Positions 49,321-57,975 of a stretch of DNA of 64,000 bases are shown here, one piece after another; the stretch's first letter is position 1; each line of letters opens with the position of its first letter. The stretch is from Paraburkholderia sp. Tr-20389. GTDB lineage: Bacteria > Pseudomonadota > Gammaproteobacteria > Burkholderiales > Burkholderiaceae. The position numbers were made by a program, and so were the translations under genes. The notes under the pieces are model-generated. The model made no database searches. It was not told where the DNA came from and saw only the letters and a program-made list of their open reading frames with translations. The stretch covers positions 17,992 through 81,991 of the forward strand of contig NZ_JAAGPD010000050.1 of assembly GCF_017104565.1 (NCBI RefSeq), read 5' to 3'.

Positions 49321-50032
49321 TGGTTTTGTTGTTAACGCTGGCATCCGCGATTTCACGTCGGTGTTCATGCGTTGCCCCTGTGCGGGGCGGCACTTACTTT
49401 CTTTGCCGCCGCAAAGAAAGTAAGCAAAGAAAGCGGGCTCACACCGCCAGTGCTAGTGATCGCCTGCGGGCCCCCAACAGTTCCTACACTCCACGCGGCA
49501 ACGCGCCCGTTCGCGCCCGTTGCCAGCGTGCTAGCTGCACGCATCACCCGCTTCACACTCCCGCGTCACGGCCTGCGTTACCAGAATTCGACTGCCGCCC
49601 AGGTGGCAAACGATGTGTAGGCCGTCGCGACGGAAGTGCACCACTCCGGACTGAAAAGCGGGATCGGTGTCGTAGGATCGCCAACGCATCTGGTGCGACA
49701 AGCTACACACAGTTTGCCACCTGGGCGGCGCTGACGAGTCGCTGCCGCAGGCTGCGCTACGGGTGAATGGAGTGGGTGATGCGCCTGTTCAGGGCGCTGG
49801 CAACGGGCGTTGAAACGGGCGTTGCCGTGTGGAGTGCGGGACCCGTTGGGGGCCCGCAGGCAGGGACAAGGATTGGCGGTTTGAGCCCGCTTTCTTTGCT
49901 TACTTTCTTTGCGGCGGCAAAGAAAGTAAGTGCCGCCCCGCACAGGGGCAACGCATGAACAACGACAACATCACGCGGATGCCAGCCAAAACACAAACCC
50001 GCACCAAGGCCTCGCAGACAGAACCAAAACCG
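49321..50032. repeat. long palindromic intergenic element, copy 4
   Basis: The core is 49371-49952 (582 bp), with both arms of subfamily 1 and the asymmetric centre in plus orientation. The inner inverted repeat is slightly decayed on the left (GGTGGCAAACGATGTGTAGG). The right end reaches the dgkA stop codon at 50033; read from dgkA, the stop is followed by CGG, TTTTGG and TCTGTCTGCGA. The left end merges with the TTGGGG array near the TetR start. Confidence 0.9.
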
Positions 50033-50749
50033 CTAATGCAAAGCAGCAGCAATCCAGTGGGCCACTAAAGGCCCGACAAGCAAACCCCAAGTCATCACAC
50101 AGATAAAAAGCGCGACCATCACGGCCGCACTGCCGAGATCCTTGGCGCGCCGGGAAAGCTCATGGCGTTCGAGAGAAATCCGATCGATGGCGGCCTCGAC
50201 GCTGGAATTCAACAACTCGACGATCAACACGAGAAACACCGACCCGAGTAACAAAACACGCGACACCGCGTCGACGGGCACAAAAATCCCACACGGCACG
50301 AGAATCGCTGCCAACGTCAGCTCTTGCCGAAACGCGCTTTCCTCGCGAATCGCGACCCGAAACCCGGCAAACGAATTCTTCATCGCATGCCATGCGCGCG
50401 TGATGCCGCGATTGCCCTTATAAGGATTGAAGGGCAGCGGCGCAAGCGGATCATCCGGCCCGAGCGGCTCATGCGGCTCCTGCACCTCGGCCTGCGACGG
50501 CACACCTTCGCCGTCAGGCGCGGATTCATGCGATGTACGCGCACGCGTCGTGGATGACATGGCGGATGGGCTCGCTGGGACAGATCTGGACTGTCCAGCA
50601 TAACGCGAGCGCGGCGCGCCGTCTTCGTGCATCTCGTGCACGTCGTCGAACGGCTCGCCGTAATGCTCGGTCTGCGATGCTGCTGTCTTGGCGTCGCGCA
50701 GCGATTCCTGCGGCGAGGCGCGCAATGCGTTCGATTGTCTCGTTTGCAT
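50033..50749 (-). CDS. dgkA: diacylglycerol kinase with long N-terminal extension
   Basis: The C-terminal 125 residues are a typical small trimeric membrane kinase: REESAFRQELTLAA and VELLNSSVEAAIDRIS contain the catalytic and Mg-binding Glu residues, and three membrane helices are visible. It phosphorylates diacylglycerol to phosphatidic acid. About 110 polar low-complexity residues precede this domain if ATG 50749 is used; ATG 50560 would give a shorter protein. Neither has a good ribosome-binding site. It follows the GT4 gene, which could supply or consume diacylglycerol. Confidence 0.88.
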   Translation of the reverse strand: MQTRQSNALRASPQESLRDAKTAASQTEHYGEPFDDVHEMHEDGAPRSRYAGQSRSVPASPSAMSSTTRARTSHESAPDGEGVPSQAEVQEPHEPLGPDDPLAPLPFNPYKGNRGITRAWHAMKNSFAGFRVAIREESAFRQELTLAAILVPCGIFVPVDAVSRVLLLGSVFLVLIVELLNSSVEAAIDRISLERHELSRRAKDLGSAAVMVALFICVMTWGLLVGPLVAHWIAAALH

Positions 50750-50789
50750 GGGCGTGGCGAGAAGGGAGGGCGCTTGCGCGTCGGGCGGA

Positions 50790-51821
50790 TCAGGCGGCGG
50801 CGCTTTCCTCGCTATACGTGGAGCGCGACAGCGGCTTGAGATGCGCGGCGAACTGTTCGGAGGCCGCCGTCCACGAGAAACGCTCGGCCCATGCGCGCGC
50901 ATGGTTGCGATCGATCTTCAGCGCCTGCAGGCAGGCTTCGTGCAAGTCTTCATGCATCGCACCCGCGCCGCCGTCGCCGAGCACGTCGATCGGACCCGTC
51001 ACGGGATACGCGGCGACAGGCGTGCCGCACGCCAGCGCTTCGAGCAGCACGAGGCCGAACGTATCGGTCTTGCTCGGAAACACGAACACGTCGGCGGCCG
51101 CGTAGACCTTTGCGAGTTCTGCCTGCGTCAGCACGCCGAGATAATTGACCGTCGGATAGCGCGACTTCAGTTCGGCCAGAGCGGGGCCTTCGCCGCACAC
51201 CCACTTCGAGCCGGGCAGATCGAGCTTCAGGAAGGCTTCGACATTCTTCTCGACGGCCACGCGCCCGACATACAGGAAGATCGGCCGCACGGTGTTCAAC
51301 ACCTTCGACTCCATCTGCCGGAAGATCTCGAGATCGACGCCGCGCGTCCACAGCACGACGTTCGTGAAGCCGAATTTCTCGAGGTCGGTCTTGACGACGG
51401 GCGTCGGCGCCATCACAGCAAGCGACGCCTTGTGGAACCAGTGCAGGAAGCGATATGTCCACGCGACGGGAAGGCCGAACCGAGCCTGCACGTATTCCGG
51501 AAAGCGCGTGTGATACGCGGTCGTGAACGGCAGCTTGTGCTCGATTGCATACGCGCGCGCGGCAAGTCCGAGCGGACCTTCCGTCGCGATATGCAACGCG
51601 TCCGGCCGGAACTCGTCGATACGCTTTCGCAGATGGCGCTTCGGCAACAGCGACAGACGAATCTCCGGATACGTCGGGCACGGAATCGTCTTGAACTCGA
51701 GCGGCGTCAGCAGATCGACGTTGTGGCCGATTTCAGTCAGCTCGCGCGTGGTGTTCTTCAGCGTGCGCACGACGCCATTGACCTGCGGTTCCCACGCATC
51801 GGTGACGATCATGATCTTCAT
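50790..51821 (-). CDS. GT4 glycosyltransferase, probable Agt-type glycolipid synthase
   Basis: This 343-aa GT-B enzyme begins KIMIVTDAWEPQVNGVVRTL and has the donor motif SKTDTFGLVLLEALACGTPV. Sequences of this start pattern, next to a PlcP-like phosphodiesterase, include the Agt enzymes that glycosylate diacylglycerol during phosphate starvation. Adjacent genes supply a PlcP-like enzyme (34 bp upstream) and DgkA, which supports that role here. An alpha-mannosyltransferase of other lipids is the main alternative. ATG 51821 replaces a spurious 22-residue extension. Confidence 0.8.
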   Translation of the reverse strand: MKIMIVTDAWEPQVNGVVRTLKNTTRELTEIGHNVDLLTPLEFKTIPCPTYPEIRLSLLPKRHLRKRIDEFRPDALHIATEGPLGLAARAYAIEHKLPFTTAYHTRFPEYVQARFGLPVAWTYRFLHWFHKASLAVMAPTPVVKTDLEKFGFTNVVLWTRGVDLEIFRQMESKVLNTVRPIFLYVGRVAVEKNVEAFLKLDLPGSKWVCGEGPALAELKSRYPTVNYLGVLTQAELAKVYAAADVFVFPSKTDTFGLVLLEALACGTPVAAYPVTGPIDVLGDGGAGAMHEDLHEACLQALKIDRNHARAWAERFSWTAASEQFAAHLKPLSRSTYSEESAAA

Positions 51822-51855
51822 GCGAATGGCCCTCTCGTAGTAGTGATGGTGCGTG

Positions 51856-52803
51856 TCATGCCGTCGCCGCGCGGGCCTTCGCCGCATTCGCGTCCTCGGG
51901 CGAGCGCATCACGGTCCAGTAGACCACCTTCAGCTCGCCTTCGTACGTCTCGACGAGTGCCGACAGGCTCTCGACCCAATCGCCGTCGTTGCAATAGAGC
52001 ACACCGTCGATCTCGCGGATCTCGGCCTTGTGAATGTGCCCGCACACGACGCCGTCGCAGCCGCGGCGGCGCGCTTCGTCCGTCATCACGCTCTCGAATG
52101 CGGAGATGAAGTTGACGGCATTCTTCACCTGATGTTTCAGGTACTGCGACAGCGACCAGTACTGGAAGCCGAGCTTGATGCGGATGCGGTTGAACCAGCG
52201 GTTCAGCACGAGAATCATCGTGTACAGCGTGTCGCCGAGATACGCGAGCCACTTCGCGTGCTGGATCACGCCGTCGAACAGATCGCCGTGCACGATCCAC
52301 AGACGCTTGCCCTGCAGCGTCGTGTGAAACGCTTCGCCGCGTACGTGGATGTCGCCGAATGCGAGGTCGCAGAACTGGCGCGCGCCTTCGTCGTGATTGC
52401 CGGGGATGTACACGACCTGCGTCCCCTTGCGCGCCTTGCGCAGGATCTTCTGCACGACGTCGTTGTGACCCTGCGGCCAGTACCAGCCTTTCTTCAACTG
52501 CCACCCGTCGATGATGTCGCCGACGAGATACAGGTACTCCGATTCGTTATGCCGAAGAAAGTCGAGCAGATACTTCGCCTGGCAGCCGCTGGAGCCGAGG
52601 TGAATATCGGAGAGCCAGATCGTGCGATAACGGTGCGAGTTTTCGTGATCGTCGTCGTGATGGCTTTCGGATGGCGTCGGTGTCGTCGGCAGAATCGGAA
52701 TCGGCGGCAGGCCGGTTGAGGAGGAGCGGGGGCCGAAAGCGACGGGGTCGACGCTCGGGCCAGTCTGGCGGAAGAGGGAAGTCGCGGACGTGTTGTTGTC
52801 CAT
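51856..52803 (-). CDS. plcP: metallophosphoesterase, probable phospholipase C PlcP
   Basis: This 315-aa calcineurin-like enzyme has LSDIHLG (Asp 66, His 68), YLVGDIIDGW (Asp 96), IPGNHDE (135-138), VHGDLFD and CGHIHKAE. Segments such as WYWPQGHNDVVQK and YWSLSQYLKHQVKNAVNFI match my memory of rhizobial PlcP, which removes the headgroup of PE or PC to give diacylglycerol. It is annotated in many genomes as LpxH-like UDP-2,3-diacylglucosamine diphosphatase. The first 57 residues are Pro/Ser/His-rich and variable. A Pho-box-like site lies 45 bp upstream. Confidence 0.82.
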   Translation of the reverse strand: MDNNTSATSLFRQTGPSVDPVAFGPRSSSTGLPPIPILPTTPTPSESHHDDDHENSHRYRTIWLSDIHLGSSGCQAKYLLDFLRHNESEYLYLVGDIIDGWQLKKGWYWPQGHNDVVQKILRKARKGTQVVYIPGNHDEGARQFCDLAFGDIHVRGEAFHTTLQGKRLWIVHGDLFDGVIQHAKWLAYLGDTLYTMILVLNRWFNRIRIKLGFQYWSLSQYLKHQVKNAVNFISAFESVMTDEARRRGCDGVVCGHIHKAEIREIDGVLYCNDGDWVESLSALVETYEGELKVVYWTVMRSPEDANAAKARAATA

Positions 52804-52847
52804 GGCTCACGCGTCGAGTTGCAGTACCCGCATTGCGCCATTGCTGC

Positions 52848-52865
52848 ATGACGGAGCCGTGACAT
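52848..52865 (-). promoter_or_regulatory. putative Pho box upstream of plcP
   Basis: On the minus strand the site reads ATGTCAC-GGCT-CCGTCAT, a 7-4-7 direct repeat differing from the PhoB consensus half-site CTGTCAT/C by one base per half. It lies 45 bp before the plcP ATG. No strong -10 box is evident at the usual distance. Finding it upstream of a PlcP-GT4 pair is what phosphate control would predict. Confidence 0.55.
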
Positions 52866-53025
52866 TCACGAGAAGTTCTTATTACGCATCGCGAACTGTC
52901 GGTTCGGTGCAACGCGAAATGTCATGCGAATGGCCACCCCAAAGCAATGGCGCATCGGGAAAGCGGACGCGCGTTGCTGCCGCAAACGGGCGGAAGCAAT
53001 GCGCTGACGCGGGCCGCTGAAGAAG

Positions 53026-53334
53026 TGATTGAAGTGGGTGAGGCGATCGCGAGAGCGCGGGTAACGAGCATGGACCAGTTCGTTACCGCGCGGAGGATGG
53101 GGACGTTGAGCCCCGTGGCTAAAGGTCAAGGATTGGCGGTGTGAGCGGCTTTCTTTTGCCTACTTTTCTTTGCCGCTGCAAAGAAAAGTAGGTGCCGCCC
53201 CGCACAGGGGCAACGCATGAGCGACCAACACCAAAACGCGGATGCCAGCGAAAGCGAAAGCAAAAACAAAAACCAAAACCGGCAAAGCCGCGCCGCAGGC
53301 AAAAATCGCGACTACGTCGCAGACAAAAAACAGA
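53026..53334. repeat. half-copy of the palindromic intergenic element, copy 5
   Basis: Only the right arm is present. It contains a diverged GGTAACGA / TCGTTACC hairpin (about 53058-53085), a subfamily 2 main hairpin (CCTACTTTTCTTTGC, 53158-53172) and the terminal GGGGCAAC at 53207-53214. No left arm and no inner inverted repeat remain. The outer flank ends at the stop codon of the RDD gene at 53335, with the boundary motif TCTGCGACGTAGTCGC read from that gene. Confidence 0.85.
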
Positions 53335-53868
53335 TCACCGTTCAACGGCTACGACCTTGGTCCCCGCAAGCCGATCATGAAGAAACTGCCGCCCACCCCC
53401 AACCCTTGCGCCCGCGGCATAAAGAACAAACCACCCACCGGCGAGCAAGAGTGTCTGCGGCACGGTCAGGCCGAGCAAAGGATGCAACGCCAGCGGCGGC
53501 AAGAACCACAACCATGCGAGCACATACCGCGAAACAGCCCGCCCGACGGAAAGTTTCGCGCCATCCCTGGCGCGCACCACCCGTAAGCGCCAGGTCTTCA
53601 TCGGCAGCGTCTGGCCGCCGTGCGTCCAGAACCACACGAAATACCCGCCGACCACCAGTCCCACCCAAGCCGCGAGCCAGTTGTGATGCACGAGCCCGTT
53701 GCGCTGCTGCGTGAGCGTGCTGAACAGATAGCCCGCGAAGAACACGACGCCGAACAGCAGCACGCTTTCGTACATCAACGTGGCGAGACGCCGGCGCACG
53801 GTCGGCGCAGCAGGTTCGACGGATTCGGGTTGGGGCGGCACGGCTGCGGAGTCGACGGATGTGGACAC
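53335..53868 (-). CDS. RDD-family membrane protein
   Basis: This 177-aa protein has an Ala/Pro-rich N-terminus, then RRRLATLMYESVLLFGV with the RDD-type first helix, and about four membrane helices. LPMKTWRLRVVRARDG is the conserved loop of the family. Its function is not established; some RDD proteins are proposed ion exchangers. It is the last gene of a four-gene run led by a sigma factor. Its 3' end abuts palindromic element copy 5. Confidence 0.87.
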   Translation of the reverse strand: MSTSVDSAAVPPQPESVEPAAPTVRRRLATLMYESVLLFGVVFFAGYLFSTLTQQRNGLVHHNWLAAWVGLVVGGYFVWFWTHGGQTLPMKTWRLRVVRARDGAKLSVGRAVSRYVLAWLWFLPPLALHPLLGLTVPQTLLLAGGWFVLYAAGARVGGGRQFLHDRLAGTKVVAVER

Positions 53869-53925
53869 GGGCGGGCCCTCGGTTGCCGTTGATGAGCCCG
53901 CACGGCGCGGACTCGCTGGAAGTGA

Positions 53926-54684
53926 TTATGAGCCGTTGAAGATGGACGGGGCTTCGGAAGGCGAGACGGGCGTCGGCGTCGCCGGTACGAAACTGCCGGC
54001 AGCGGGAATCGCGGGCGCGCCCTGCGCGGGCGCCGCGACGCCGGTGGAAGCGCCTGCCGTCGCGGGCGGCATCGGTACGCTCGCGAGCTTGTCTTTGCCG
54101 TTCACCAGCCGGTTGATGTCCTTGATTTCGGATTTGCCCGAGGGCGGCGCACTGACGACGGTCGGCCGCCGCTTGTGCTCGCTGGCGGCGAGCTTCTGCT
54201 TCTGCTCCTCAGGCAACTGCTGATACGCCTTCCAGGCGTTCTGGCGCGCCTCGCGCGGCAGTTCCTTCGACACCTGATAGTTCTCGCGCGCCACACGCCG
54301 CTGCTCCGGCGTCATGCGAACCCACTCGGCCATGCGCTCATGCAGCCGCTTTTGCGCCTCCGGCGTCATCTTCGGATAGCGCGACGCGATCTTCAGCCAC
54401 TTGCGTTTGCGCTCTTCGCTGAAGCCGTCCCATTGCGCCTCGAACGGCGCCAGCGCGACATGGTCGGCACTGGTCAGCTTCGACCATGCGAGCGGGCTGG
54501 TGGAGATCGGAAGGCCCGGCAGTTCGACCGTCAGCGCCGGGGCTGACGCTTTCGCGGGCGTACCGCCCACGGGCGCCGCGACGGGCGTGGGCGCCGGGTA
54601 GAAGCGCGGATAGGTGGCGGCGAATGACACCAGGGCTGCAATCACGCATCCGGAAACAACGGCCAGGCCGCGCTTGTAACTCAC
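53926..54684 (-). CDS. DUF3106-family protein, probable periplasmic
   Basis: This 252-aa protein has an N-terminal hydrophobic helix (residues 8-24; signal or anchor), a Pro/Ala linker, and a charged helical central part with repeated SEERKRKWLKIASRYPKM-like and TPEQRRVARENY-like units typical of DUF3106. The C-terminus is low-complexity Pro/Ala/Ser. Function unknown. It lies between the DUF3619 and RDD genes in a sigma-factor cluster. Confidence 0.82.
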   Translation of the reverse strand: MSYKRGLAVVSGCVIAALVSFAATYPRFYPAPTPVAAPVGGTPAKASAPALTVELPGLPISTSPLAWSKLTSADHVALAPFEAQWDGFSEERKRKWLKIASRYPKMTPEAQKRLHERMAEWVRMTPEQRRVARENYQVSKELPREARQNAWKAYQQLPEEQKQKLAASEHKRRPTVVSAPPSGKSEIKDINRLVNGKDKLASVPMPPATAGASTGVAAPAQGAPAIPAAGSFVPATPTPVSPSEAPSIFNGS

Positions 54685-54701
54685 CCGTCAACTCTCCCCG
54701 G

Positions 54702-55133
54702 TCAGTGGTTGTTGCGCGTCAGATACGCGTTGAACCCGTGATCGAGATAGGCATTGAGCGGCAAGTCGTCGCTCAGCATGGCGGCGTCGATATCGGCGAG
54801 TTCGGCCGTGCGTTGATGGTCTTCCCACCACGCAATGCCCGCGAGGCCAATGACGAGCGCGAGCACAGGCCACGCGAGCGCGAGCTTGCGCAGGCGCGGC
54901 AGACGGCGCGAGCTTTCCGGCTGCGGCAGATGGGCGAGCGTGCCGGCGCCGACGAACACCGGCGCGAAGACGGGCGCCTGCACGGCTTCGGGCTTCTTGC
55001 GAGCGAGAGCGGCACGGCGCGCGGCGGCGAGCCGGTCGGTCGTAGCGGGAGAAATGCGGGCAGCGTTTTCGTCGAGTGCACGGCGCAGCTGCCGCGCAAA
55101 CTCGAGTTCTTTTGTTTCGAGAGCGGAGCTCAT
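54702..55133 (-). CDS. DUF3619-family protein, candidate anti-sigma factor
   Basis: This 143-aa protein has a soluble N-terminal half (ELEFARQLRRALDENAARIS), one central membrane helix (about residues 88-105) and a short acidic periplasmic tail. Its ATG overlaps the sigma-factor stop by 4 nt. Position, size and single-pass topology are those of an anti-sigma factor, but I see no known ZAS motif, so this role is inference from context. Confidence 0.8.
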   Translation of the reverse strand: MSSALETKELEFARQLRRALDENAARISPATTDRLAAARRAALARKKPEAVQAPVFAPVFVGAGTLAHLPQPESSRRLPRLRKLALAWPVLALVIGLAGIAWWEDHQRTAELADIDAAMLSDDLPLNAYLDHGFNAYLTRNNH

Positions 55134-55693
55134 AGCGTGATTCCTTTGGCCTTGAGCGCTTGCGCCAGCGTGTGCGTGGCTCGCGAGCAGTGCGTTTTCA
55201 CACTGCCTTCCGAGCAGCCCATCGCGGCAGCAGTCTCAGCGACATCCATATCTTCCCAGTAACGCATCAGAAACGCCTCCCGTTGACGTGCCGGCAACTT
55301 TTGGATTTCGTCGTCGATCATCTGCAGGACCTGTTCGCGCTCGAGCTGCTGCTCGCTGCTCTCTACGCCCGTCGAGCCGTCCTGACTTTCGAACGTCTCC
55401 AGCGGGTCGAAGTCTTCGTCGTCGGCATTGCCCAGCGAAGAAAACAGGCTCACCCAGGTATTGCGAACCTTCTGCCGACGGAAATAGTCGTGCATCGCAT
55501 TCTGGAGAATACGCTGAAACAAAAGCGGCAGCTCAGCAGCCGGACGGTCGCCGTATTTTTCGGCGAGCTTGATCATCGCGTCCTGCACGATATCGAGAGA
55601 CGCGTCGTCGTCCCGCACGGCGTAGACCGTCTGCTTGAACGCGCGCCTTTCGACGCCCGCCAGAAAATCGGCGAGTTCCTTGTCTGATGCCAT
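55130..55693 (-). CDS. ECF-like RNA polymerase sigma factor
   Basis: This 187-aa protein has sigma region 2 (DDDASLDIVQDAMIKLAEKY, then FQRILQNAMHDYFRRQKVRN) and region 4 (LPARQREAFLMRYWEDMDVA, then ETAAAMGCSEGSVKTHCSRA), joined by an acidic linker. It leads a run with DUF3619, DUF3106 and RDD genes and overlaps the first. Which promoters it reads is unknown. Confidence 0.93.
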   Translation of the reverse strand: MASDKELADFLAGVERRAFKQTVYAVRDDDASLDIVQDAMIKLAEKYGDRPAAELPLLFQRILQNAMHDYFRRQKVRNTWVSLFSSLGNADDEDFDPLETFESQDGSTGVESSEQQLEREQVLQMIDDEIQKLPARQREAFLMRYWEDMDVAETAAAMGCSEGSVKTHCSRATHTLAQALKAKGITL

Positions 55694-56100
55694 CCGTTGG
55701 GGGTCGGCGCAGCGAATGTGCGCGGAATCGGTCGAAAAATGTCGTAAAACTCGCGGATGCTAACAAACTTTCACCCGACCCAGGGAAAAACGCGGCACGC
55801 GTACCTTGCATCCAGCCTTCAGTCGCACTTCGTGCTGTCCGTTCGACGCCCGCGTAAGCCGCCCGTAAAACGGTCAGAAGTGGACGACGAAAGGGCAGGT
55901 GCCGTCAATCATGGAAATATTTGCTTGACCATTGGACGTATCGTCGATATCGTCTACGGTTCGCAACATAAGTGACTTGTCTCATTTGAGGTTGGCCCAA
56001 GAAGCCTTCCTGTCAAACTGGACGCGCCGCTTGAACCCGAGCCACAAGCCCGGCAGAGAGCACCCGATCAATTTTTTGCCGAAAATTCGAAAGGTGAACG
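55694..56100. promoter_or_regulatory. 407-bp divergent promoter region, sigma factor / ilvB
   Basis: No gene is visible. Rightward, TTGACC at 55925-55930 with a 17-bp spacer to TATCGT at 55948-55953 is a reasonable sigma-70 promoter, giving a leader of about 140 nt before ilvB. An overlapping TTGGAC-17-TACGGT pair is an alternative. Unlike leuA, I see no branched-chain-rich leader peptide here. Confidence 0.5.
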
Positions 56101-57864
56101 ATGAATATGCCCAGCGCGGAATTCTCCACGTCGGATACCACACCACATCACGAAGCTGACTCTATCGGCGCCACCGTGCTCATGAAGGCACTGGCCGACG
56201 AAGAAGTCGAATTCGTCTGGGGCTATCCCGGCGGCTCGGTACTCTACATCTACGACGAGCTTTACAAGCAGGATAAATTCCAGCACGTCCTCGTGCGCCA
56301 CGAGCAGGCCGCGGTTCACGCCGCTGACGCCTATGCTCGCTCGACCGGCAAGGTCGGCGTCTGCCTCGTGACCTCCGGTCCCGGCGTCACCAATGCAGTG
56401 ACGGGCATCGCGACCGCCTATATGGATTCGATCCCGATGGTCGTCATCAGCGGCCAGGTGCCGACTGCCGCGATCGGCCAGGATGCGTTCCAGGAGTGCG
56501 ATACGGTCGGCATCACGCGCCCCTGCGTGAAGCACAACTTCCTCGTGAAGGACGTGCGCGATCTCGCCGCCACCGTCAAGAAAGCTTTCTACATCGCCCG
56601 TACGGGCCGGCCCGGTCCGGTGCTGATCGACATTCCGAAGGACGTGTCGAAGGCCCCGTGCCAATACGAGCCGATCAAAAACGTGACGCTGCGCTCGTAT
56701 AACCCGGTCACCAAGGGTCATTCGGGCCAGATCCGCAAGGCGGTTGCGCTTCTGCTGTCGGCCAAGCGTCCGTATATCTACACGGGCGGCGGCATCATCC
56801 TCGCGGATGCGTCGCGCGAACTGAACCAGTTCGCCGATCTGCTCGGCTATCCCGTCACGAACACGCTGATGGGTCTGGGCGGCTATCGCGCAGCGGACAA
56901 GAAGTTCCTCGGCATGCTCGGCATGCACGGCACGTACGAAGCCAACATGGCGATGCAGCACTGCGACGTGCTGATCGCGATCGGTGCGCGTTTCGACGAC
57001 CGTGTGATCGGCGATCCGGGTCACTTCGCATCGCGCCCGCGCAAGATCATTCACATCGACATCGACCCGTCGTCGATTTCGAAGCGCGTGAAGGTCGATA
57101 TCCCGATCGTCGGCGACGTGAAGGAAGTGCTGAAGGAACTGATCGAGCAGTTGCAAACGGCGGAGCATGGCCCCGACACCGCGGCGCTCGCCGACTGGTG
57201 GAAGGACATCGAAGCCTGGCGCTCGAAAGACTGCCTGAAGTTCGACCGCGAGAGCGACATCATCAAGCCGCAATACGTGGTGGAAAAGGCGTGGGAACTG
57301 ACGGACGGCAATGCCTTCGTGTGTTCCGATGTCGGCCAGCACCAGATGTGGGCGGCGCAGTTTTATCGCTTCAACAAGCCGCGCCGCTGGATCAATTCCG
57401 GTGGTCTCGGCACGATGGGCTTCGGCCTGCCGGCGGCGATGGGCGTCAAGATGGCACACCCGGACGACGACGTGCTCTGTATCACGGGCGAAGGCTCGAT
57501 CCAGATGTGCATCCAGGAGCTGTCCACCTGCAAGCAGTACGAGACGCCCGTTAAGATCATCTCGCTCAACAACCGCTATCTGGGCATGGTGCGCCAGTGG
57601 CAGCAGATCGAATACAGCAAGCGCTATTCGCATTCGTACATGGATGCGCTGCCCGATTTCGTGAAGCTCGCCGAAGCGTACGGCCACGTCGGCATGCGGA
57701 TCGAAAGGACCGCTGACGTGGAACCGGCGCTGAAGGAAGCATTGCGCCTGAAAGATCGCACGGTGTTTCTCGACTTCCAGACCGATCCGACCGAAAACGT
57801 CTGGCCGATGGTCCAGGCCGGCAAGGGCATCACGGAGATGCTCCTCGGGTCGGAAGATCTATAA
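56101..57864 (+). CDS. ilvB: acetolactate synthase, large (catalytic) subunit
   Basis: This 587-aa ThDP enzyme condenses pyruvate to acetolactate, or pyruvate with 2-oxobutyrate, in Ile/Val/Leu synthesis. The N-terminal ThDP-binding Glu region (VRHEQAAVHAADAYARSTGK), the FAD-binding middle domain and the C-terminal ThDP motif around GEGSIQMCIQELSTCKQY are all present. AAAGGTGAACG precedes ATG 56101; the third codon is also ATG. It is first in the ilvB-ilvN-ilvC run. Confidence 0.97.
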   Translation: MNMPSAEFSTSDTTPHHEADSIGATVLMKALADEEVEFVWGYPGGSVLYIYDELYKQDKFQHVLVRHEQAAVHAADAYARSTGKVGVCLVTSGPGVTNAVTGIATAYMDSIPMVVISGQVPTAAIGQDAFQECDTVGITRPCVKHNFLVKDVRDLAATVKKAFYIARTGRPGPVLIDIPKDVSKAPCQYEPIKNVTLRSYNPVTKGHSGQIRKAVALLLSAKRPYIYTGGGIILADASRELNQFADLLGYPVTNTLMGLGGYRAADKKFLGMLGMHGTYEANMAMQHCDVLIAIGARFDDRVIGDPGHFASRPRKIIHIDIDPSSISKRVKVDIPIVGDVKEVLKELIEQLQTAEHGPDTAALADWWKDIEAWRSKDCLKFDRESDIIKPQYVVEKAWELTDGNAFVCSDVGQHQMWAAQFYRFNKPRRWINSGGLGTMGFGLPAAMGVKMAHPDDDVLCITGEGSIQMCIQELSTCKQYETPVKIISLNNRYLGMVRQWQQIEYSKRYSHSYMDALPDFVKLAEAYGHVGMRIERTADVEPALKEALRLKDRTVFLDFQTDPTENVWPMVQAGKGITEMLLGSEDL

Positions 57865-57975
57865 CGAGCGCTTTCCGGCGCCGGCTACGTCATGCGCGTC
57901 TCCACAAAAGACGGGAGCGGACGTAGCGGCGCGGACAGCACGCATCGCATACATCGACATCTGGAAGAAGCGAAC

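Noticed and set aside
49135-49368. N-terminal extension of the TetR regulator with Thr-Pro repeats
   Set aside because: The Thr-Pro run is only the translation of the complement of the TTGGGG array; the family domain starts at ATG 49134.
55913-55930. Possible leader peptide MEIFA before ilvB
   Set aside because: It is only five codons, has a single Ile and no Val or Leu run, and lies upstream of the likely transcription start, so it does not support attenuation.
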